From: Terfezia claveryi
Lineage: Eukaryota; Ascomycota; Pezizomycetes; Pezizales; Pezizaceae
Direction: 5' to 3'
DNA length: 64,000 nucleotides
NCBI GenBank assembly: GCA_015179025.1
Contig: WHUX01000045.1
Coordinates: 1-64,000, forward strand
Shown here: positions 1-11,048 of the stretch, piece after piece
How the letters are laid out: each line of letters begins with the position of its first letter
Numbering within the stretch: position 1 is the first letter of the stretch
Made by a program: the position numbers and the translations under genes
Notes under the pieces: model-generated
The model's database searches: none
What the model was told of the DNA's origin: nothing
Seen by the model: the letters and a program-made list of their open reading frames with translations, nothing else

Positions 1-2334
1 TAACAATACCCTTCGAATGAAAATCAAAGTCACGATCTACGTAGGAACCAGAATCAAAGACAAAAAATAGGATTTAATCCTAGCAGCAATCCCAACACTA
101 AACCCAACACAGACAAACAGAAGATCAAATTGGGACACCATCACAAAAAAATTGGATTAGAAGATAAAGATACAATTAATTAGAGACAAGAAATATCTAT
201 GGTATTGGAACCCTGGACACTCCTATAAGAACTATAGGAAACGACAAAATAAGGTACCTATGTATACAGCTGCACAAGATTTAGCTATACTGATAGCCAC
301 TAAGAATAAAAACAACAAGGATAAAATCAAGGAATACCCTTGTCAAGACAGGTACCAGATTTTAGCAAGGTATTCGTTAAAGCTAATGAACACCCTATAA
401 TAGCTTTAATTAATCTCCAAACAAAGGGAGGAGACTTAATTAATTTTCAATTTGTATACCTATACAAAATACAGACTAGAAGTATTGAGAAGAAATCATT
501 AAGTACTGCAATTAAAGGCTCAAAGGAACAATTGACAAAGCTTGTACTATCAAACTTGATTGAATAGGTTATATAGAAGAATGAACATTTTATGTAGCTC
601 ATTTAACTGGATGGGATATGATACTAGGAGAACCTGCTCTCAGCAAAGTGCGAGCAATAATTTCTGCCTATCAGGAACTAGTTACTATCCAACTAGAAAA
701 TATTCCATGATTCCAACTAAGTGTATGGAAGGGATCTAGAACTATAGCAAATGGTATAAGATCAGTGTATATATAGGTCAGCTATGAATCAGTTACAGAT
801 TATAGTAAAAGAGATAATTGGGAAAATATTAGTGATGCAGAATAAACCGATCCAGAAAGAGAACTCATGATAGCTATTTCTATAGTACAAAAACAATTTA
901 ATCCTGTAACGGAGTTTCCTTTATTGTTTCCCAAGACAATTCCATAGGAATTACTACCACTAAGAAAGATTAATCACTCTATTAAATCAAAAGCAGGAGC
1001 TACTTGAAAACCAAAATAGTGACCCTCAGGACATCGATTTAGGCAACAAATCCATGACAAATTAGTCAAAGAAGAAGCATCGGGTCACATATATGGAGTA
1101 GAAAATAACACAAATGCCGTAGTCATGTTCACTATCCCTAAATGAGATAAACTGGAAGAAGCCAGACATGTCAATGACTGTCAGGACCGCAATTTAGCCA
1201 TTAAACTGGACCATACCCTATTACCAGATATTAATGAAGCAATTGAACTAGTAGCAGAGAATCCTATCTAGATTAAGCTCGACTTAGCCGATGGATTTTT
1301 TAATATCAGGAACAATAAAGAATCTGAGCAATACTCTACCTTTTTATATCACATAGAATATTTCAGAAGTAGAGTTATGTAATAAGGGGATCGTAACACA
1401 CCTGCTACTATGGTTCATATTATATATGAAACTTTTAAGGACATGGTCTATAAAAATTTAATCATCTATATTGATGATATTATTATATTCTCAAAAACAT
1501 ATGAAGAACATATAGAATTATTGAAGAAAGTACTTCAACGCCTACAGGATGAGAAATTCTATCTCAAGGAAACCAAATGCCAGTTCTTTACTACAAGATT
1601 AGAAATTTTAGGATACATTTTGACATCAGATGGATTACATGTAGACCCGAAGAAGAGGACTACTATATTAATATTTCTAACTCCTACAAGAAAAAAGGAT
1701 CTTAGAGGATTCCTTGAAATTGTTAATTATCTCAGCAGATTTATTCCTGACTTAGAGTCATATGCAAGCTCCCTGTCAAAACTGCAAGGAGAAACAAAGA
1801 AATGGGAATGGACAAATACTCATAATGCAGCTTTTGAAAAACTCAAGGAACTCGTAAATTCCCCACATGTTTTAAAACCCTAGAATAATGAATCTACTAA
1901 ACCCAAATATTTAGTCTGTAATGCTAGTAATATAGAACTAGGATCTTGGATAGGTCAAGGACTATTGATACACATTAGACTGTCATACTTACACTTTAGA
2001 AAATTTAATCCAGCACAACTCAATTATCCTACCTTTCAGAAGGAATCATTAGTGATTATTGACTTATTGAAATTTTTTAAAGCATAATTAAGAGGTTACA
2101 AGTTCACTATCCTTACCAACCATAAACCATTAGTAACCTTTTATACTCAAATACCTGCAAGCCAGAAATTGAGGTAATGGCAAGATTACCTAATAGAATT
2201 TGATACAGATATACAGCACACTGCAAGAAAGGAAAATTGGATAGCAGATGCTCTATCAAGAAAGCATAAATACTTGCATACTCCCACTACCGAGGACGAT
2301 TATATTTCCAACAGTATCAATCCTCCTAACCATA
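1..2334 (+). pseudogene. pol: Gyp-A copy 1 gag end and pol: zinc knuckle, protease, reverse transcriptase, RNase H
   Basis: This is the broken 5' half of the pol region. Near 190-240 a former CCHC knuckle reads YLWYWNPGHSYKNY. Each Tyr (TAT) sits where a Cys (TGT) is expected, which is G-to-A decay. The protease is at about 340-660; its active-site region reads ALINLQTKG, whereas copy 3 reads ALIDLQTKG, so the catalytic Asp is lost here. The reverse transcriptase spans about 1020-1860, and its catalytic YIDD is intact at 1467-1478. RNase H runs from about 1880 to 2290 and ends in the usual ADALSRKHK segment. Frequent TAG, TAA and TGA codons and frame changes exclude function. The reading then runs into PAL-1; its continuation begins at 8672. 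Confidence 0.88.
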
Positions 2335-2600
2335 CATCAGGATAGATATTTCTGTGCCGCAACGCCCCCTGCAGGCGCCCTGACGGACCACCTTGTACCT
2401 CTCCTGCCCTCTGCGTTAGGTCGCCCCGACGCCACTTCTGGCGCATCAGGATATATATTTCTGTGCCGCAACGCCCATCTTCTACCTGACCCGCCTTGTG
2501 CGTCAGGTCGCCCCGACGCCACAACACCATCACCAGGCGCCCTGACGATTGCCCTCTTCTAGCTGCGCACCCTAGGAACCCTAGCCCTTGTGTCGCTCGG
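2335..2600. repeat. PAL-1 left end with duplicated terminus
   Basis: GC-rich terminal segment, rich in GGCGCC and CCTGACG motifs. The terminus CATCAGGATAGATATTTCTG at 2335 recurs at 2444 as CATCAGGATATATATTTCTG, so the end is a tandem duplication with a 109 bp period. The same double end, inverted, closes PAL-2 at its right side (52960-53083). Confidence 0.75.
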
Positions 2601-2819
2601 GCGCCATGTCTTCCGAGGTACCGCCCTGGCGCCTTGTGTTCCGAGGTGCCACCGTGGTGCGTGTGTACATCCATGCCCTGGCACAACTACCTGATAGGTG
2701 GACCACTGTGTGCACTCGGAGCATGGAGGTAATAGCAGCTATACATTGCAAGAACTATGTACGTTTGAATTTCTATATACATAGCTAAGCTATAGATGCA
2801 CTTCGAACGAACCATTCTC

Positions 2820-3023
2820 TCATGCATCCCACTTGAACTCATCCTGCGCATATGCCTCCAAAAATCCTAGCGGTTCCCTGATCTGAGCCGTCTACAAAGT
2901 CGTTATCGCCGTGCTTTGATCTAATAATATCCATATAGCTATTAACAACAGAACGCTGATATCGCGAGACTGCACATACCTAGAGCTACCCAATTGCTGG
3001 CTGATGTAGTCATCCACTGCCAT
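2820..3023 (-). pseudogene. 67-codon PAL frame, left arm of PAL-1, one stop
   Basis: This is the mirror copy of the frame at 8046-8249. It starts at an ATG at 3023 and reads outward, starting MAVDDYISQQLGSS. Codon 44 is TAG (2892-2894) where the other three copies have CAG, so this copy is interrupted by a C-to-T change. Its stop codon is at 2820-2822. Product unknown. Confidence 0.35.
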
Positions 3024-3039
3024 TAGCAATGCCTATTAC

Positions 3040-4357
3040 TAGAGCAATTAGCTATGCGTTCCCATAAAGTCCGTGGATTTGCTGGCGAGTTCACGTACCT
3101 AGGTATGTCTACGCATATAGATGGGGAGTATCTCGGGAGTGCACTTGCGGAGTCCTAAGAGCAATTAGCTATGCCTTCACATACAGTCCGCTGGTTTTCT
3201 GGCGAGTTCACGTACCTGGCTATGCCTTTGTCTGCGCATATAGATTGGGATATATCGGAACTGCACTGGCGGAGTCCTAAGAGCAATTAGCTATACATTC
3301 ACATAGAGTCCGCTGGTTATCTGGCGAGTTCACGTACCTAGCTATGCCTTGCACTGGGGGAGTCCTAAGAGCAATTAGACATACATTCACATAGAGTCCG
3401 CTGGTTTTCTGGCGAGTTCACGTACCTAGCTATGCCTGTGTCTGCGCATATAGATTGGGGATATATCGGAACTGCACTAGCGGAGTCCTAAGAGCAATTA
3501 GCTAGAGTCCGCTGGTTTTCTGGCCAGTTCACGTACCTAGCTATGCCTGTGTCTGCGCATATAGATTGGGGATATATCGGAACTGCACTGGCGGAGTCCT
3601 AAGAGCAATTAGGTATACATTCACATAGAGTCCGCTGGTTTTCTGGCGAGTTCACGTACCTAGCTATGTCTTGCACTGGGGGAGTCCTAAGAGCAATTAG
3701 ACATACATTCACATAGAGTCCGCTGGTTTTCTGGCGAGTTCACGTACCTGGCTATGCCTGTGTCTGCGCATATAGATTGGGGATATATCGGAACTGCACT
3801 GGCGGAGTCCTAAGAGCAATTAGGTATACATTCACATAGAGTCCGCTGGTTTTCTGGCGAGTTCACGTACCTAGCTATGTCTTGCACTGGGGGAGTCCTA
3901 AGAGCAATTAGACATACATTCACATAGAGTCCGCTGGTTTTCTGGCGAGTTCACGTACCTGGCTATGCCTGTGTCTGCGCATATAGATTGGGGATATATC
4001 GGAACTGCACTGGCGGAGTCCTAAGAGCAATTAGGTATACATTCACATAGAGTCCGCTGGTTTTCTGGCGAGTTCACGTACCTAGCTATGTCTTGCACTG
4101 GGGGAGTCCTAAGAGCAATTAGACATACATTCACATAGAGTCCGCTGGTTTTCTGGCGAGTTCACCTACCTAGCTATGCCTGTGTCTGCGCATATAGATT
4201 GGGGATATATCGGAACTGCACTGGCGGAGTCCTAAGAGCAATTAGCTATACATTCACATAGAGTCCGCTGGTTTTCTGGCGAGTTCACGTACCTAGCTAG
4301 CTATGTCTCCGCATATAGATGGGGGATATCTCGAGAGTGCACTGGGGGAGTCCTAAC
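3040..4357. repeat. PAL-1 satellite array A, left arm (123/88 bp higher-order units)
   Basis: The motif AGTCCTAAGAGCAATTAG recurs at about 3151, 3273, 3361, 3484, 3595, 3683, 3806, 3894, 4017, 4105 and 4228. Spacings are 122, 88, 123, 111, 88, 123, 88, 123, 88 and 123 bp. The 88 bp unit is the 123 bp unit lacking 35 bp (the stretch with TCTGCGCATATAGATTGGGG). Alternation gives a 211 bp higher-order repeat. No coding potential is visible. Confidence 0.9.
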
Positions 4358-4640
4358 CTCAGCTTGACCTGCCGCCGACTGGCTGGTTGAGTTACCTGTG
4401 CAAAGAGGGGGCGCACGTGCTCTCGTGTTATGTTCGTTCACGCAAGCCTGGAAATATGTGTCGGTTGACGCGGCCGACAAATATGTGTGATTGGCGGGAA
4501 GGCAGATTGGCGCACGCTGGTGTGACAGATCAGCACATGCATGTTTCAGGCCACATATGCCCGCCAGCCGTGAGATTACCGAAGTGGGTAATAGGTATGG
4601 AAGAGGAGCCCTCATGGCAGGCTTGTAAATATGGACTTGT
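4358..4640. repeat. PAL-1 inner unique segment, left copy
   Basis: A non-repetitive segment of about 280 bp, present as an inverted copy at about 6109-6390. The two copies look identical where I compared them. It contains an 11 bp stretch (about 4363-4373) present in both PAL-1 arms and absent from both PAL-2 arms. Open frames through it run on into the AT repeats and are not convincing genes. Confidence 0.85.
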
Positions 4641-6108
4641 TTATGCGAGAAACTCATGCTTTGAGACTTATATATATATATATGCGAGAAACTCATGCTT
4701 TTCGAGGCTTATATATATATATGCGAGAAACTCGTGCTCTTCGAGGCTTATATATATATATGCGGGAAACTCGTGCTTTGGAGATATATATATATGCGAG
4801 AAACTCGTGCTCTTGAGGCTTATTAGTATATATGCAGGAAACTTGTGCTTTGGAGATATATATATATATATGCGAGAAACTCGTGCTTTGAGACTTATAT
4901 ATATACTCATGCTTTTCGAGGCTTCCAGATGAAACTAACGATGAGTTTCTCGCATATATATATATATAAGTCTCAAAGCATGAGCTTCTCGCATATATAT
5001 ATATATATCTCCAAAGCACAAGTTTCCTGCATATATACTAATAAGCCTCAAGAGCACGAGTTTCTCGCATATATATATATCTCCAAAGCACGAGTTTCCC
5101 GCATATATACTAATAAGCCTCAAAAGCATGAGTTTCTCGCATATATATCTAGAAGCCTCGAAAAGCATGAGTTTCTCGCATATATATCTAGAAGCCTCGA
5201 AAAGCATGAGTTTCTCGCATATATATATATAAGTCACAAAAGCATGAGTTTCTCGCATATATATCTAGAAGCCTCGAAAAGCATGAGTTTCTCGCATATA
5301 TATCTAGAAGCCTCGAAAAGCATGAGTTTCTCGCATATATATATATAAGTCACAAAAGCACGAGTTTCTCGCATATATATCTAGAAGCCTCGAAAAGCAT
5401 GAGTTTCTCGCATATATATATATAAGTCACAAAAGCACGAGTTTCTCGCATATATATCTAGAAGCCTCGAAAAGCATGAGTTTCTCTCACATATATATAT
5501 AAGCCTCAAAAGCACGAGTTTCTCGCATATATATATATATATATATCTCCAAAGCACGAGTTTCCCGCACATATACTAATAAGCCTCAAAAGCACGAGTT
5601 TCTCGCATATATATATATATAAGTCTCAAAGCATGAGTTTCTCACATATATATCTAGAAGCCTCGAAAAGCATGAGTATATATATATCTCCAAAGCACGA
5701 GTTTCCCGCATATATACTAATAAGCCTCAAGAGCACGAGTTTCTCGCATATATATATATATAAGTCTCAAAGCATGAGTTTCTCGCATATATATCTAGAA
5801 GCCTCGAAAAGCATGAGTTTCTCGCATATATATATATATATAAGTCACAAAAGCACGAGTTTCTCGCATATATATCTAGAAGCCTCGAAAAGCATGAGTT
5901 TCTCTCACATATATATATAAGCCTCAAAAGCACGAGTTTCTCGCATATATATATATATATATCTCCAAAGCACGAGTTTCCCGCATATATATATATAAGC
6001 CTCGAAAAGCACGAGTTTCTCGCATATATATATATAAGCCTCGAAAAGCATGAGTTTCTCGCATATATATATATATAAGTCTCAAAGCATGAGTTTCTCG
6101 CATAAACA
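4641..6108. repeat. PAL-1 satellite array B and palindrome centre
   Basis: Units of roughly 35-45 bp contain GCGAGAAACTCATGCTTTT followed by TCGAGGC and a run of TA dinucleotides. They lie in one orientation from 4641 to about 4925 and in the opposite orientation from about 4941 to 6108. The switch occurs at a short spacer (CAGATGAAACTAACGATG, 4926-4943). The left run is about 290 bp and the right about 1170 bp, so the arms are unequal. Confidence 0.9.
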
Positions 6109-6390
6109 AGTCCATATTTACAAGCCTGCCATGAGGGCTCCTCTTCCATACCTATTACCCACTTCGGTAATCTCACGGCTGGCGGGCATATGTGGCCTGA
6201 AACATGCATGTGCTGATCTGTCACACCAGCGTGCGCCAATCTGCCTTCCCGCCAATCACACATATTTGTCGGCCGCGTCAACCGACACATATTTCCAGGC
6301 TTGCGTGAACGAACATAACACGAGAGCACGTGCGCCCCCTCTTTGCACAGGTAACTCAACCAGCCAGTCGGCGGCAGGTCAAGCTGAGGT

Positions 6391-8030
6391 TAGGACTCCC
6401 CCAGTGCACTCTCGAGATATCCCCCATCTATATGCGGAGACATAGCTAGCTAGGTACGTGAACTCGCCAGAAAACCAGCGGACTCTATGTGAATGTATAG
6501 CTAATTGCTCTTAGGACTCCGCCAGTGCAGTTCCGATATATCCCCAATCTATATGCGCAGACACAGGCATAGCTAGGTAGGTGAACTCGCCAGAAAACCA
6601 GCGGACTCTATGTGAATGTATGTCTAATTGCTCTTAGGACTCCCCCAGTGCAAGACATAGCTAGGTACGTGAACTCGCCAGAAAACCAGCGGACTCTATG
6701 TGAATGTATACCTAATTGCTCTTAGGACTCCGCCAGTGCAGTTCCGATATATCCCCAATCTATATGCGCAGACACAGGCATAGCCAGGTACGTGAACTCG
6801 CCAGAAAACCAGCGGACTCTATGTGAATGTATGTCTAATTGCTCTTAGGACTCCCCCAGTGCAAGACATAGCTAGGTACGTGAACTCGCCAGAAAACCAG
6901 CGGACTCTATGTGAATGTATACCTAATTGCTCTTAGGACTCCGCCAGTGCAGTTCCGATATATCCCCAATCTATATGCGCAGACACAGGCATAGCCAGGT
7001 ACGTGAACTCGCCAGAAAACCAGCGGACTCTATGTGAATGTATGTCTAATTGCTCTTAGGACTCCCCCAGTGCAAGACATAGCTAGGTACGTGAACTCGC
7101 CAGAAAACCAGCGGACTCTATGTGAATGTATACCTAATTGCTCTTAGGACTCCGCCAGTGCAGTTCCGATATATCCCCAATCTATATGCGCAGACACAGG
7201 CATAGCTAGGTACGTGAACTGGCCAGAAAACCAGCGGACTCTAGCTAATTGCTCTTAGGACTCCGCTAGTGCAGTTCCGATATATCCCCAATCTATATGC
7301 GCAGACACAGGCATAGCTAGGTACGTGAACTCGCCAGAAAACCAGCGGACTCTATGTGAATGTATGTCTAATTGCTCTTAGGACTCCCCCAGTGCAAGGC
7401 ATAGCTAGGTACGTGAACTCGCCAGCTAACCAGCGGACTCTATGTGAATGTATAGCTAATTGCTCTTAGGACTCCGCCAGTGCAGTTCCGATATATCCCC
7501 AATCTATATGCGCAGACACAGGCATAGCTAGGTACGTGAACTGGCCAGAAAACCAGCGGACTCTAGCTAATTGCTCTTAGGACTCCGCTAGTGCAGTTCC
7601 GATATATCCCCAATCTATATGCGCAGACACAGGCATAGCTAGGTACGTGAACTCGCCAGAAAACCAGCGGACTCTATGTGAATGTATGTCTAATTGCTCT
7701 TAGGACTCCCCCAGTGCAAGGCATAGCTAGGTACGTGAACTCGCCAGATAACCAGCGGACTCTATGTGAATGTATTGCTAATTGCTCTTAGGACTCCGCC
7801 AGTGCAGTTCCGATATATCCCCAATCTATATGCGCAGACACAGGCATAGCCAGGTACGTGAACTCGCCAGAAAACCAGCGGACTGTATGTGAAGGCATAG
7901 CTAATTGCTCTTAGGACTCCGCAAGTGCACTCCCGAGATATTCCCCATCTATATGCGTAGACATACCTAGGTACGTGAACTCGCCAGCAAATCCACGGAC
8001 TTTATGGGAACGCATAGCTAATTGCTCTAG
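6391..8030. repeat. PAL-1 satellite array A, right arm
   Basis: Inverted counterpart of 3040-4357, with the same 123 and 88 bp units read as CTAATTGCTCTTAGGACT. It is about 300 bp longer than the left array, so the two arms have changed copy number independently. Confidence 0.9.
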
Positions 8031-8045
8031 TAATAGGCATTGCTA

Positions 8046-8249
8046 ATGGCAGTGGATGACTACATCAGCCAGCAATTGGGTAGCTCTAGGTATGTGCAGT
8101 CTCGCGATATCAGCGTTCTGTTCTTAATAGCTATATGGATATTATTAGATCAAAGCACGGCGATAACGACTTTGCAGACGGCTCAGATCAGGGAACCGCT
8201 AGGATTTTTGGAGGCATATACGCAGGATGAGTTCAAGTGGGATGCATGA
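8046..8249 (+). CDS. Conserved 67-codon frame in PAL arm, product unknown
   Basis: A short frame starts at ATG 8046, reads outward from the palindrome centre and ends in a TGA. The product begins MAVDDYISQQLGSS, has a hydrophobic stretch in the middle (VLFLIAIWILL) that could be one membrane segment, and ends DEFKWDA. Three of the four arm copies in the window (this one, 48456-48659 and 52374-52577) are open with few substitutions. The fourth, at 2820-3023, has one stop. I do not recognise the family. It may instead be non-coding sequence that happens to be open; no promoter or intron signals were identified. Confidence 0.3.
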   Translation: MAVDDYISQQLGSSRYVQSRDISVLFLIAIWILLDQSTAITTLQTAQIREPLGFLEAYTQDEFKWDA

Positions 8250-8439
8250 GAGAATGGTTCATTGGAAGTGCATCTATAGCTCAGCTATGTATATAGAAAT
8301 TCAAACGTACATAGTTCTTGCAATGTATAGCTGCTATCACCTCCATGCTCTGAGTGCACACAGTGGTTTGCCTATCAGGTAGTTGTGCCAGGGCGTCGAT
8401 GTTAAAGACACGCATCACGGCGGCACCTCAGAAAACACG

Positions 8440-8671
8440 GCGCCAGGGCGGTACCTTCCAAGACATAGCGTCAGAGCTCGTTCCTGATGATTGTGCAGGA
8501 ACGTCAGGGTCAGGTGGAGGACCATGTGGTGCCAGCGTCAGCAGGCAGCCTGTGAAGAGCCGGCGTCGGGGAGACAGAGAAACAGCGGAGAGCGCCGGTA
8601 ACTGGCAGTTTGTCATTAGTGGCACCGAAGGCGTCAGGCGCCATAAAGGCAAACTATATTCCTTTGTGATG
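8440..8671. repeat. PAL-1 right end
   Basis: Terminal segment unlike the left end. Read inward on the minus strand it begins CATCACAAAGGAATATAG and continues TTTGCCTTTATGGCG. The same segment opens PAL-2 (48034-48290). Its first 25 bases closely match both ends of the 195 bp foldback element at 62735-62931. A GTG-initiated frame (8354-8686) is open here and in PAL-2 but has no ATG and is probably chance. Confidence 0.7.
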
Positions 8672-11048
8672 GACATGGCAGTTTGAACTGTGACCTGACA
8701 GCCTCAGTTCTTAAGAAGGAGAAGGAATTCCTTACGACTTGTATTGCGCATCTCGTATCCGCAAATGAGCCTCAAAAGGAACTAGCACCAGTACAACAAA
8801 CGCCAGCTTATCCACCTCCACCAGCTCTCAGCCGCGAAGAAGCTATCCAGGAAATCGGAGAATGGGCAAAAAGATGGATTACCAACAAGCCAACATGACC
8901 TACTCTCCAATCCAGCATTCAGTTCAGTAACCCTACCAAACAGATGACCAACCGACAAATGGAACAGGAGATGATAAATACTCCTGTTACCCCACAACAA
9001 CTATGGAATGCACCTCAACAACCAGCTGCAACCGCTAGCAGCAGTAATAGGATTCCAATTAACACCGCCGCTGTCACCACTCGTTCTAAAAAGCGAGTAG
9101 CTATTGACGAAGATTCACCCTCTTTCATTCAAGACACCAAGACATCTAGACAGCGTTGTGATTTCTGTAAGTTCTCAGGACATAATGCTTCTACATGCAA
9201 GGAGAAGAAACCCACCATCAATGACTTCAACATAAGGATCGAACTGACCCTCAACAAGCTCATTGAAGAGAAATATATCAGCGACAGATAGGAAGATGAC
9301 AAGGACTACTTCATCATACAGTGGCTTGACCAAGGTACAGGTATGAAAGCCGCATATCAATCATTCATGAGAGTATGTCCTATCTGGAAGAACTACTATA
9401 ATACCTTTGTGAACCGTAAGGATTATAGATGAAGAGACAGATTTTTGTATGTCAAGAACCGACAAGGACAATGGAGATTAGTTTTGCCCTCTACCTTTAA
9501 TATCGAAGGTAAGAACTATCTCGAATTGGTTATTAAAGATGCACATGAAGCAACCGCTCATGGTGGCATTGAAAAAACAATGAAATATCTTACTGACCGA
9601 TATGATTACCAGTCCTTTCAGAACCAACTATGGACTATATCAAAGTTGTGATACTTGTCAATGGACAAAGTATTCCAACAAGGCACCACTTAGACTCGTA
9701 ACCCCATTACATGTACCAAGCAGGCCATGGACTGACATATTGATAGATTTTCTTAAGTTAGCACCTGTGTTTACTAAGTGTTCAATTTTGTACCCGAATA
9801 TTCCTGTTGAAGAAGATCATGTAGTTTGTATTTCACGACTTTGGACGATTGTTGATAGACAATCAGGATTCAAGTTTCTTATTCCTGTCTCAGATAATTT
9901 CACAGCAGAACAATGTACTGCTACCTTTGATACTCATGTAGTCCTGACTATAGGATATCCTTTTGGTATTGTTTTTGACTGCAACACTCTTTTTATGTCA
10001 ACCACTTTCAAGATTGGGCTAGGAATAAAGAAATCAAGTTGGAACCATCCACCGCATATTATCCATGTGCAGATGGACAATCGGAAATTGTGAACAAAGA
10101 AATTCTACAAGTAGCAAGAGCCTGTAAAATCGAAGGATTTGATTGGCTACAGAAACTACCAGAGATACAGTTGAAACTTAACTCTAAGTATAACGCCGCT
10201 AGATAGAATAGTCCCTTTTCCACACTATTTGGATTTAATACACATCTGGGCGTATCGATACTTCCATATCCCATTAATACATATGTACCAGCAAACGAAC
10301 GTCATGAGGTAATGTCTAAAAACCTATATGACGCCAAGAAGACTCAAGCATCTCAAGCGAACAAACGACTACCCAATACAGTCAAATTCTTAGTCGGACA
10401 ACAAGTTATGCTTTCCTCAGAAAACATCAACCTATCGAACGTCTCACTCAAGCTCAAACCAAAATGGCTAGGCACATTTCCCATTATTTTAGTAATCGGA
10501 AATGCAACAACTACAGCCTAGACCTATCCAGTCAACCGGACCTCCACCTCATATATAATACTTTTCATATCAGCAAACTCAAAACCTACTATAAAAACGA
10601 TCCTACCCAGTTCCCTCACAGACAATCTCAGGAATTAGGACCAATTCAAGAAGATCGTTATGAAGTTGAAAAGTATTAGAATTTAGAACAGCTCCTCGAA
10701 CTGGAGAAAGACAATATAAGGTCAGATGGCTAGGATACTCTCCGAAACATGATTCCTAGGTAAACGCTAAGGATATCACCACCGAAATTCTTCAAGACTT
10801 CGGACGACCGGAAGTATGGAAGATACATTTAAGAGACGTCGAAGAACTAAAGGAAAACAAGGACCACGAACCAGAGATGAGACCCGAGCTCTCATTCAAC
10901 AAGAACGAGATAGAATCATGAGTTAAGGAAACACTAAAGATATTCATGTTAATGCTAATGTATTAACAATGCATCAAATCTTAGGATGTATGGAAACCAA
11001 TATGGCAGAGCAAAAAAGTAAGGATAGAAATCCTTCTATGTGGGGAAG
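8672..11048 (+). pseudogene. pol: Gyp-A copy 1 pol 3' half: CCHC linker, integrase, chromodomain
   Basis: Continuation of the pol region after PAL-1. A linker (8672-9150) leads to a CCHC zinc knuckle CDFCKFSGHNASTC at 9157-9198, an unusual position between RNase H and integrase. The integrase zinc-binding domain has His at 9544 and 9559 and CDTC near 9647. The catalytic triad is visible as Asp in IVDRQSG, Asp in VFDCNTL and Glu in QSEIVNKE. A chromodomain remnant starting YEVEK is at about 10660-10800. Stops and frameshifts are frequent, so no product is expected. A purine-rich tract, TGGGGAAG, directly precedes the 3' LTR and fits a plus-strand primer. Confidence 0.85.

Larger units (their letters stand above)
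2335..8671. mobile_element. PAL-1: 6.3 kb palindromic composite element
   Basis: This segment interrupts the pol region of Gyp-A. The outer ends (about 2335-2600 and 8440-8671) differ from each other but share an imperfect 24 bp inverted terminus starting CATCA (14 of 24 match by eye). Between them lie two inverted arms of about 2.3-3.5 kb: a unique segment with a 67-codon frame, satellite array A, a second unique segment and AT-rich array B. The arms meet at a short spacer at 4926-4941. A homologous element in reverse orientation (PAL-2) occupies 48034-53083. No transposase was recognised. Left flank is TA and right flank GA, so the target duplication is unclear here. The class is unassigned. 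Confidence 0.85.

Noticed and set aside
2248..2788. Several frames in the GC-rich PAL-1 left end
   Set aside because: Overlapping frames on both strands in GC-rich repeated sequence, no conserved domain, and they cross the insertion junction.
4641..6108. CRISPR-like look of array B (short regular repeats)
   Set aside because: Units are contiguous and degenerate with no unique spacers, orientation reverses in the middle, no cas genes are present, and the setting is eukaryotic.
4301..6445. Long open frames through array B (for example 4387-4932, 5727-6359, 6050-6445, and in PAL-2 49581-50396)
   Set aside because: They follow the repeat period and appear in several frames and on both strands; their products are Tyr/Ile/Ser repeats set by the TA runs. 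Repetition, not coding selection, explains them.
2335..8671. PAL as a Helitron or as an assembly inversion
   Set aside because: The ends lack the TC...CTRR form of Helitrons. Two copies with the same centre, unequal arrays and a clean LTR insertion argue against an assembly artefact, though long-read support should still be seen.
8354..8686. 110-codon frame at the PAL-1 right end, also open in PAL-2
   Set aside because: It begins at GTG with no ATG and runs past the element border into Gyp-A at different sequences; probably chance in GC-rich DNA.
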